The position numbers and the translations under genes are program-made. 64,000 nucleotides of DNA from Acorus gramineus (lineage: Eukaryota > Streptophyta > Magnoliopsida > Acorales > Acoraceae): positions 23,601,774 through 23,665,773 of the forward strand of contig CM060850.1 of NCBI GenBank assembly GCA_030737835.1, in the 5' to 3' direction. Below the pieces are notes generated by a model. The model was not told where the DNA came from and searched no databases. It worked only from the letters and a program-made list of their open reading frames with translations. This document shows, in pieces, positions 45,799-55,490 of the stretch (positions within the stretch are counted from its first letter, which is position 1; the number at the start of each line of letters is the position of its first letter).

Positions 45799-47390
45799 TC
45801 ACACATGCGACTGGTGGGCTGTTGCAATTACATGAAGATTGGGCATCCTCCGCACTGTGCTCCCAGGAGCTTCTGTCATGTCCAATTCCTCTGCTTTAAT
45901 GTCATCAGGCAGCCTCCAATCAAACCGATACAATAAGCTAGCCAGAGCGAGTTCAACCCCTGCCATTGCAAATTGTATTCCTGGGCAAATCCTTCTTCCC
46001 GAACCGAATGGGATGAGTTGAAAATCGTTTCCTTTGAAATCTATGGAGCTGTTCAAGAATCTCTCGGGTCGAAATTCCTCTGGATTTTCCCATGATTTTG
46101 TCTCTCTCCCAATCGCCCATGCATTTACTATAACCATCGTCTTCTCTGGCACTCGGTAGCCTTTAATTGTTGCTTCTTTTATAGACTCGTGTGGCACAAG
46201 CAATGGAAGTGGTGGGTGTAGACGTAATGTCTCCTTTATAACCGCTTTTAGATACGCCATTTGAGCTATGTCACTCTCTTCAATCTTGGTTTTCTCCTTC
46301 ATGACACACCTTATCTCATCTTGCACCTTCTTCATTTCTTTCGGGTTTCGCATCAGCTCCACCATGGCCCAATCAAGCAATATAAATGATGTATCTGTTC
46401 CACCTCCAAACATGTCCTACACGAACATAATTTGATGATATATAATTATTGGAAGAACTTAATTATTTGGATTCAATGAGAGTTGAGGGAATTGAGACAT
46501 ACCGTGATGATTGCTTTGATGTTATTCATGGTGAGCGAGAGACTGGAGTCCTGATCCTTTTGAAGGGAGAGCAAGACATCCACAAAGTCTGCATTAATAG
46601 TGTTTTGGGAACCAATACCATGAACAACATGGTCATTGATAACTTGATCTAGAAAGCCATCCCAGTCTTGGAACCACTTGTTCATCCTTTCATTCACGCC
46701 GTTGATCATGTACACCCACGCAAGATAAGGGAAGTAGTCCTCCAGGCGACTTGTCTCGAAGAAGGCTGAGAGTTCTTCGAGTAGCTTACAAAGCTTGTTG
46801 CTCACGCCTTGCTCCATATAGTGCTTGTTCCCCAGAGAAACTCTGGAGAGCGTGTTGGCCGTGAGAGAGTTCAATAACTTGGTTAAGTTTACTGGCCCAA
46901 GAGAAGACTTTTGGGAGACATTTTTGATCATGAGTTCGACTTCCTCCTCTCTAATGGCTCCAAAAGATTGTACTTTCTTAGAACTCAAGAGGTGTAAGAC
47001 ACAAATTTTCTTGGCTTGCCTCCAGTACTCCCCATAACGCGCAAGTGCAATGTCTTGGGAATCATAAAGTAGTTTGTTCAGCATCGCCACAGAAGGTCTG
47101 CTTGCGAAGTTAAGGTCATGTGTCTTCAAGACCTCTTCAGCAAGATCTGAAGATGAAATTATGATAGCCGAGACACAGCCTAATTGGATATGCATTATTG
47201 GGCCATATTTTTGGGAGAGGGCACAAAGGGAACGATGAACAGGGGAACCCAATTGGTGAAGGTTTCCTATGATGGGGAGCTTGTATGGTGAGGGGGGGAG
47301 TTTGGGTTTTTTGGTGGAACATCTTTTGTGGTGCAGAAGTAAGAGAAGGAGAGGAACTATGAAGAGAATGGTAGCTACTGTCACTGACAT
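45799..47390 (-). CDS. Cytochrome P450, CYP71 clan (gene 2)
   Basis: Two exons on the minus strand, 47390-46503 (296 codons) and 46416-45799 (205 codons plus stop), with an 86-bp GT-AG intron in the same place and phase as gene 1; about 501 residues. It begins MSVTVATILFIVPLLLLLLH, an ER signal anchor. Motifs: LPPSPYKLP hinge, GGTDTS in the I-helix, ETLR, FRPERF and haem loop FGSGRRICPG. No disabling change is visible. Compared with gene 1, differences cluster in regions that line the active site in this family (for example the B-C loop, and the residues before and after the I-helix and K-helix: LRLHPPLPLLVPHES against FRLHPPAPMLLPRES). That suggests possible divergence in substrate or rate; this is inference. 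Confidence 0.92.
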
Positions 47391-48067
47391 TTTTTTCTTT
47401 TCTGGGTCTCTCGTTGTTTTTGATCTTATGCACTCAACACTAGGGGGGGCCTTTACATGGAATAAGATATTCCTGTTTCGTTTTTCCTTTGATGTCCCTT
47501 ATTTCCAATAAGAGCATTGATATTTTCAGTTGCAATATGTTTTGTAGATCTGTATACTGTGATAGTATAGTATATATTGCGTTACTAGATAAAATCTATC
47601 AATGTATGAACTATTTTTTTAAATGAAAAAAGTATTATTGTATCTCAGTATATATTACATTTCAAATAACAATATATATTTCAATGAAAAAGTGTATAAT
47701 TTTTAAAAAATAAAAAACGATGTGGATTGCAAATAAGGTTGCAATGAGGGACATATCATTTTCCTTTCAATAATGCTTATGTTATTTTATCTTTTATGAT
47801 ATGTGGTTCGAAAAGTCAAAGGAGTCTAACTACAATACCCGCACATTTTGATTTTTTAAAATAATATATCTCATATAATCACGTATATGCTTTAAAAATG
47901 ATAAAAGATGAAGCATATTTAGTTTAATGAATTACATGATTTCGTTTATAGAAAATGTAAAAAAATTTTAATAAAAAATCCCATCAATGGGAGTATATAT
48001 AGACGTCTAATGACAATAAGGAATAAGTGTGGCTGAAAAAAAAAAAAAAATTGTGCACCAATGCTTT
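47391..48067. other. P450 gene 2 upstream region, no gene
   Basis: The first about 120 bases resemble the gene 1 promoter side (cctttgatgtccct) but have no TATATAA. After about 47512 the sequence departs from gene 1. A stretch at about 47560-47765 (attattgtatctcag, gatgtggattgcaaat, gggacatatcattttc) recurs at 49270-49415, so two copies of a small AT-rich repeat flank the plastid insertion. Confidence 0.5.
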
Positions 48068-48069
48068 TC

Positions 48070-48792
48070 AATTAATAGTTGAACTAAATCCCTCTGCGAT
48101 GAAATTAATATGAAAATACCCGAGAGGTATAAAAACAAAAAAAAGGAAAATGATATTTTTAGACAAGTTTGAAGTCCCGTTCGCAAACCTCACTCCTTTT
48201 TTTTCAAAATGTACATACTCGCCTATTGAATATAAAAATGAAGTATAAATGGGGATCGAGAAATTCCATATGATTACAATAGACAAGAATCCAATTATGT
48301 ACTAGTTGGTTTACCTATTAGTGATTATCTAGGAGAAGAATATTTTATTGGCGGAGATAAAAATTCGGATAGAAAATATTTTGATTGGAGGATTCTCCGT
48401 TTTGACCTTAGAAAGGATCTTGATATTAAGACCCAGATCAATAGGGATACAGAGACCAACATGAATTAAAATGGAACTAATAATTATCAACCAATTAGTA
48501 AGAAAAATCCTTTCTCTCCCGATTTATGATTTATCGAGAAATCAATTCATGCAAAAAAAAAAAAAAATTTTATTGGATGGGAATGCACAAAAAATTTTTA
48601 CAACATCCGATAGTGAATCTGGAGCCTTGGTTTTTCCCAGAATTTGTGCTACGTTACGATGCATATAAGAATAAACCACGGATCGTATCAATCAAATCCC
48701 TTCTTTTAGATTCTCAGAAAGACGAGCGAAATGAAATAATTAGTAAAACAAAAAACATCAACAAAAAAAAAGATGCATGGATATATTTTTAA
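48070..48792 (+). pseudogene. ycf1: Nuclear plastid DNA insertion: ycf1 fragment (NUPT)
   Basis: The plus strand reads [39 protein letters not shown], then WMGMHKKFL and NLEPWFFPEFVLRYDAYKNK, characteristic of the C-terminal half of the plastid ycf1 (Tic214) protein. The reading is clear from about 48250 to 48790 in shifting frames; the first 180 bases are less certain. Intact ycf1 is a very long plastid gene for a protein-import component; here it is a short nuclear fragment in AT-rich DNA with stops and frameshifts and cannot be expressed as such. Confidence 0.8.
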
Positions 48793-48861
48793 AAATTAAA
48801 AAAATTATTTTTATATAATATAATAATTATATATATATTACATTATCACAATGAATATGCG

Positions 48862-48965
48862 ATGGATTGAATACCAGCCACCAGCCAGTATGTATAGGCG
48901 ATTGATTGAATGCCAGCACCCATTAATCCATTATGCACAGGCGATTGAGTGAATGCCAGCCACCC
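48862..48965 (+). repeat. Short tandem repeat, about 2 x 50 bp
   Basis: Two units contain gattgaatgccagc-ca-ccc (second: gagtgaatgccagccaccca) with taggcgattga or caggcgattga. A third partial start is at 48862 (gattgaataccagccaccag). Non-coding. Confidence 0.6.
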
Positions 48966-49828
48966 ACTTCATTGTTACCCTAAAAATCCAATGGTCTCAA
49001 TCAATGTAGGACAGCTAGGACAACTACTTTTTGGATTTTTGCTCACATAATTGATATGCACAAGTTTGCCGAGATTTTCAGATGATGAACAAAACAGTGT
49101 TCACACCAAACAACATCTGACTGAGAGTGTAAAAGAAAAAAATGGAGCGGTGATACACTTAGTCAGTTTTATAGTTCTGTCTACATCCATATTTATTAGA
49201 ATATTGCATTATCATAGTATATAGAAAGATGTTATAATATATGATATAAGTTTTTTTTTACATTTTTTAAAATAAAAAATATATTATTGTATCTCAATAT
49301 GTATTTTATTTTATATAACAATCTTCTTTTAATGGGAGTGTATGATTTTTCTTAAAAAAAAAAAAATGATGTAGATTGCGAATGGGGTTACAATTAGAGT
49401 TGGACATATCATTTTTCTTAAAAAAATATAGTCTACCCTAAGAAAAAAAATTGCGGGCACTTTTTTTTTTTTTTTTTAAATGAGATGCAAGATCCTTGTA
49501 AAAATTTTTTTTTTTGGAACCACAGGTACATTTTCAGGATAAATATTGAGATTCTTTGGGAACACAGGATTCATCATCCTTCATACATTGATTCAAGCCT
49601 TGCAAAACTAAATGGAAAATGTTACACTTAGTCCACTTCATAATTCAAAACACAGTTCAAACTGACTTCGCTACCTCCTCGATATGCTCAACCCAAATAG
49701 AAATTGGTTGAGTAATAGCTGTCATGCTTTCATTTTCCTCCTCTCTTTCATTTTCCTCCTCCCTACCACTTCCACATCCCTTTTTTCTCGAGAGAACATC
49801 AGCCAAAATACTTTCTTTTCCCCTCTTA
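48966..49828. other. AT-rich intergenic DNA, no gene
   Basis: Contains the second copy of the small repeat (about 49270-49415) and a short piece (48973-49010) matching the gene 1 upstream region. Several oligo(A)/oligo(T) runs. No coding sequence recognised. Confidence 0.45.
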
Positions 49829-50797
49829 GAGCATCTCAAAAAGACTCCTTACATTACATTTTACTTTATATAGGAAGTCAAAAACCTTAAAATCCACCTT
49901 CAAAAACCTCCTCACACCCTTTCCTACCATATTTTTTTCCCTACTAGACTCCATACATATATGGAGCCTTGTAGAAAAAACTACAATGCAAAAATACTTT
50001 TTTACCCCTTTCAACAAAACCTCTTTTTTTTTTTTCAACCAACTCTTTCTCTCTCCCCATTTTTTAAATCATCTCCCCCAAATGTATCCCATCTTCCTCT
50101 CTACCCTAAAAACACTAAAAAAATAAAAAACCAAAACCTTCCATTTCATCTGTCGTCCGTCCCGCCCATCGTCCGTCCATTCGCCACGTCCACCGTCCAT
50201 CAGCCGGCCGTTCATCCGTCCACTGGTCTCTCTCTCTCTCTCTGTAAATCTTTGGTGAGGTTTTTTTTGGTGGGTAATCTTTGGTGACTTTGTAGATTGT
50301 GGTTTGTTGTGAGGGTTCCTTTGATGCTTGGTATTGATTTGTTCTAAGGTTTGTTGATCTAGGCATGATTTTTTAATTCTGGGTTGTTCTAGGGTTTGTA
50401 TGAAGATAGATTGCATATTTTGAATCATTAGGGGTAAAAGATTTAAAACAATAGGGTTTTTTTTTATGGTTATTAAAAAGATGGGTAAAATATAAGATTT
50501 TAAATATGTAATGTTAATTTAGAATTCTTGATGATATCTATATTTTTGGAGACCTTTTGATCTCTATATGTAATGTCATGCTTATTATTTTTTCTTAAAG
50601 GAGATGGTGGATCAAGTCTTAAACATGATTCTTGATGATTCTGACTCAGATGATGAAGTTGAGTTGCTCGCAATAGCTACATTAGATTTGATACGACTCC
50701 GTAATCAAAGGCAATCAAGATCAATGAGAGGTTCCCTTCAAGGTCATGCAACGATTATGCGTAATCGACTTGAAGGACACAACAAACTATTCCAGGA
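49829..50797 (+). pseudogene. PIF/Harbinger transposase remnant with 5' region
   Basis: From 50604 an open frame gives MVDQVLNMILDDSDSDDEVE, RGSLQGHATIMRNRLEGHNK and LFQD. The RGS...GH......R..GH..LF.DYF pattern is the conserved N-terminal part of plant PIF/Harbinger (HARBI1/ALP1-like) transposase proteins. It stops exactly where LINE sequence starts (about 50797); the DDE catalytic part is not found. A possible left terminus, TTA followed by GAGCATCTC, is at about 49826; that end is only a guess. Confidence 0.65.
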
Positions 50798-52910
50798 TCC
50801 ATATTCCTAAATCTTTAAATGCTACTTCCATTGACAATTACAGGCCAATATCCTTGTGCATTACTTTGTACAAAATCATTACGAAGATCATGGCTATGCG
50901 ATTGCGTCCCATTCTCCCTCATGTGGTGAGTGAGCATCATACGGCTTTCATCAGAGGTAGCAGCATCCATCACAACATTCTTCTTGCCCACAAGCTAGTA
51001 AAATATCTCAACGTTCAAGGGTGATATCGGGCTTGTATCAAAGTCGATCTTCGGAAGGCCTTTGATAGTGTTCGATGGCCTTATCTTCAAGAGGTTCTTA
51101 GAAGCACCAACTTAAATGATCACTGGATCAATCTTTGTATGGAGTGCATCACATCAGCAAGGTTCTCTATATTGATTAATGGCTCTCCAGAAGGTTTTTT
51201 TTCCTCTAGTTACGGCATTAGGCAAGGTGACCCCCTATCCCCACTTTTATTCACTTTGGTTATTCAATCACTTTCTTTGAGGCTGAATCAGATGGTGGAG
51301 GAAGGTTCCGTTGGTCCTTTTATACAAGGAAAGCTTAACATATCTCATCTGGGTTTTGCGGATGACTTACTTGTCTTCACAGACACAGTGGATTCCACGG
51401 CCCATTTCCCTACAAGCCTTGTTCTCTTCATTTGCTTTGCTCTCTGGGTTGCATCTTAACAATGCGAAGAGTCAGATATTCTCCACCCGGAGTCCGGCTT
51501 CAATTCATTTTGGCTCTTTGCTTAATATTGATATGCATTCTCTTCCAGTTCGCTACTTGGGCCTTCCACTCTTCAATGGCTCCCTCAAGAGCAGTTTATG
51601 TACTTCTCTTCTGGACAAAATCAGAAAGAGAATTTCATCTTGGGCTGGGCATTCTCTATCAAAGGTGGGAAGGGCAGAATTAATTCGATCAGTACTTTCT
51701 ACATTTCAAATTTTTTGGTCTTCGGCCTTCCAGTTACCCTGTTGCATTCAAAAGGATATTGATAAACTCCTTCGTGACTTCTTTTGGCAAGGCACCTCGG
51801 TGACTAGGAAGGCCCACCAAGTAAATTGGTTTGATATATGTAAGCCTCTTGATGAAGGAGGTTTGGGTATCAGGCACATTTGGGACTGGTCATTTGGGGC
51901 TTCCGGGGTTTGTTTCTAGGATATTGCCAATAATAGAGCTTCTCTATGGGTTCGGTGGATGAAACACAGGTACCTCATAAATAAGAATATATGGAATGTT
52001 CACCCCCCAACAGGCTGTTCTTCTTCATGGCACTCTATTATCAAGGCGAGGGAATGTATCACATCGAAGACTAGGTACCTAATATTCGAGAGGAAAGCCA
52101 CAAATCTTTGGTTTGATCCTTGGATTAATGGTCAGAGTATTCTACAAAAGATTGGGAGAGTCACATATGACTGCGGTCCTCCACAAGAAGCCAAAGTTTT
52201 AGTTTTCATTGAAAATGACCACTGGCTGAAACCTTCAAGAGGTCCTGCAGAGATCGAGCAAGTTTGGGATGATATTCTACAGTTAGAAGTTGGGGGACAA
52301 GGGCAAGACATTTTACTATGGTCTCCTAGCAAAACTGGGCGGATGGGTCTGACGGATGCTTGGAAAGAGGTAAGATCAAGGAGGGTATTCGCTGATTGGA
52401 CGCAGTGGATATGGAATCCCATTCAAACTCCTAAACATTGTCTTTGTGCTTGGCAAGCATTCAAAAACAAACTTCCCACTCTATCCAGACTTCAGTGTAA
52501 GGGGCTGGTTCGCTCTACAATCTGCCCTCTGTGTTACTCAGGCCACGAGGAGATTGATCATCTCTTTCTTGGGTGCTCTTACTCGAGGTTCATCTGGTCA
52601 AAGCTCCTCCGCAACTTATCTGTAAGGCAATCCCCTCCTAGTAGGCTGGAGAGTCTCCCCTCCTGGCTATCAACCAACATCAAAGACCCATTTAAAAAAG
52701 AGATTGCTCTCCTTATCCTCTCTTCTACATTCTGGTTCTTATACCTTGAGCGAAACAATAGAATTTTCTCAAGAGGCCATATGCACAAGATGGTCACCTT
52801 GAAAAGGATTAAGGATAGCGTCAAGGTGAGGACCCTTCACAAGGTCTTCCAAACTCCCTCCACGCCAGAAGTGTCTGCTATTGCCACTGCTTTTGGGTTA
52901 TGCATTGAAG
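50797..52910 (+). pseudogene. L1-type LINE ORF2 remnant (RT and zf-RVT)
   Basis: Reverse transcriptase motifs in order: IHIPKS and NYRPISLCITLYKIITKI, VDLRKAFDSVRW, GIRQGDPLSPLLFTL and HLGFADDLLVF with its FADD active site. The frame then shifts near 51400 to VRYLGLPLF, KVGRAELIRSVLS, FFWQG and, from 52420, the zinc-binding region typical of plant LINE RT ([31 protein letters not shown]). Stops at 51022 (TGA) and 51917 (TAG). The endonuclease and 5' end are missing, as is usual for 5'-truncated insertions, and no poly(A) tail is left because the 3' end is fused to gypsy sequence. Confidence 0.88.
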
Positions 52911-55440
52911 AAAAAGCACCCTTGCCGCGGATTGATGATCTGTTTGACCAGCTCCAGGGAGCGCGTGTCTTTTCTAAGATCGATCTCCGTTCGGGCTACT
53001 ATCAGCTGAAGATCCGGGAGTCGGATATTCTGAAGACGGCCTTTCGTACCCGTTATGGGCACTACGAGTTCCGAGTACTGCCGTTTGGGTTGACGAATGC
53101 GCCGGCAGCTTTCATGGATCTGATGAACCGGGTGTTTCGGCCCTTCCTCGACTCCTTCGTAGTAGTCTTCATCGATGATATTCTGGTGTACTCGAGGAGT
53201 CTTGAGGAGCACGCTGACCATCTCCGCACTGTCTTAGAGACTTTGGCCCGACATCAGTTGTTTGCCAAGTTCAGTAAGTGCGAGTTTTGGTTGGAGCGTA
53301 TGGCCTTTCTAGGCCACGTGATTTCCGGCGAGGGTATATCTGTGGACCCGGACAAGATGCTCGCCGTGTCGAATTGGCGGCGACCGTCGAACCCCACCGA
53401 GATTCGGAGCTTCCTGGGTTTGGCGGGTTATTATCGGAGGTTTGTCGAGGGTTTCTCGAAGATAGCTGTTCCTCTGACCCGCCTCACTCGGAAGGATGTC
53501 CGGTTCGAGTGGTCCCCATCTTGCGAGGAGAGCTTCCTGGAGTTGAAGCGAAGACTCACCTCAGTGCCAGTTCTTACCATTCCGTCTGGGAGTGGTGGAT
53601 TCGCAGTCTACTCCGATGCATCGCGGCTGGGTTTGGGTTGCGTCCTGATGCAGTACGGTAAGGTTGTGGCTTACGCGTCGCGTCAGTTGAAGCCCCATGA
53701 GCAGAATTATCCCACCCACGATTTGGAGTTAGCAGCGATCATCTTTGCGCTGAAGATGTGGAGGCACTACCTCTATGGCGAGGAGTTCGAGCTCTTCACC
53801 GATCACAAGAGCCTGACTTACTTGCACTCCCAGCCGGAGCTCAACATGCGTCAGAGACGTTGGGTCGAGTTCCTGAAGGACTATGACTGTGACATCGCTT
53901 ACCATCCGGGTAAGGCGAATGTCGTGGCCGATGCTCTCAGCAGGTAGCCCTTGGGCATGGCTGCCCACTTGGCTGTACGTCATTGGAGGCTTCTGGAGGA
54001 GGCCGCTTGCTGGATCAGCGTTCGAGAGACACATGCGGGTGGCTTTTTGGCCAGGCTAGTGGTGCAGCCCGTTCTTCTCGACGAGATCCGCATGGCTCAG
54101 GGGCAGGATCCTCACTTTCTAGTCCTCTCTGAAGGCGTCGCCCGGGGCGAGCGTCCGGACTACCAGATTCACGAGGACGGAATCCTGCGGTTCAGAGGTC
54201 GAGTATGCATTCCTGACGACGCAGAGTTGAAGCAGAAGATCTTGGACGAGGCCCATCGTTCGAGGTACACAGTGCATCCTGGTGGCACGAAGATGTACAG
54301 GGGCCTTCGTCGTGGCTACTGGTGGCGCGGGATGAAGGCGGATATTGGCCGTTTCGTTGCCTGTTGCTTGGTATGCCAGCAGGTGAAGTCGAAACATCAG
54401 CGTCCTGCGGGGAAGCTGCAGTCCATTGAGATTCCTCAGTGGAAGTGGGAGCAGATCACCATGGACTTCGTTTCGGGTTTGTCGAGGTCACGTTCGGGTC
54501 GCGATGCCATCTGGGTAATCGTCGACCGACTGACTAAGTCCGCTCATTTCCTCCCCATTCGACTCACTGATTCTCTGGACACCCTGGCATAGTTGTTTGT
54601 CTCCGAGATTGTTCGTCTCCATGGCACTCCCATCAGCATCATTTCTGATAGAGACACGAGGTTTACTTCGAGGTTCTGGCGCAGCCTTCAGCACGCCCTT
54701 GGTACGAACCTCCACTTCAGTACAGCGTTTCATCCGCAGACGGACGGCCAGTCGGAGAGGACGATACAGACCCTGGAGGACATGCTGCGAGCTTGCGTTC
54801 TCGACTTTGGGGGCAGTTGGGAGAGGCATCTTCCGTTGGTGGAGTTCGCCTACAACAACAGCTACCACTCGAGTATTCGGAAGAGCTACGCCGATCGTCC
54901 TCGCCGTGAGCTCTCCTTTGAGGTTGGTGACCATGTTTTCCTGAAGGTGTCCCCGACGAAGGGCATCTTCGGTTTCGGTGTGCGGGGCAAGCTGAGTCCG
55001 CGTTACAGCCTTTAGCTCCGAACTTTTCTCTGCGATACTTCTTTTCGTAGCTAAAAGTAACTTTTACCGACGATTTATTAGTTCGTAGGGAATAGTTTAA
55101 TCAATTGGGCCGTTTCTCATCCTTGAGCGGATTGGAGAGGTGGCCTATCGCATAGCCCTGCCCCCACAGTTGGCTCAAGCCCATGACGTCTTCCATGTCT
55201 CGCAGCTGAGGCGTTACGTCCACGATCCTGCTCACGTTATTCCGTTCGAGCCGCTCGTCTTCGAGCCGGACTTGTCATTCGTGGAGCAGCCGATCGAGAT
55301 CCTGGACCGACGCGAGAAGAGGCTCCGCACCAAGACCGTCCAGCTGGTTAAGGTGCGATGGCAGCACCGTTCTGGTGTCGAGGCCACTTGGGAGCGCGAG
55401 GACGCCATGCGTGGCACATATCCACATCTTTTCCCTTCCT
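52911..55440 (+). pseudogene. Tekay/Del-like chromovirus pol with chromodomain, 5'-truncated
   Basis: Starts inside RT at [16 protein letters not shown] catalytic [10 protein letters not shown] (about 53165-53195), RNase H ([30 protein letters not shown]), integrase HHCC and core ([51 protein letters not shown]) and a C-terminal chromodomain (IEILDRREKRLR, VKVRWQHR, ATWEREDAMR) are in one frame. Stops at 53945 and 54590. An in-frame deletion after YNNSYHSSI removes about 65-70 codons, and about 100 foreign bases (about 55008-55107) split KLSPRY from GPFLILERIGEVAYR. Chromodomains of this type direct integration to heterochromatin. The 5' part is gone; a LINE is fused to it instead. Confidence 0.9.
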
Positions 55441-55477
55441 AGATGTTTTTGTATTAATTTTGTGGACAAAATTTCCT

Positions 55478-55490
55478 AAGGGGGGAAGAA
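55478..55490 (+). other. Polypurine tract of the chromovirus
   Basis: AAGGGGGGAAGAA directly precedes the LTR start TGTTATATATG and would prime plus-strand DNA synthesis. Confidence 0.75.
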
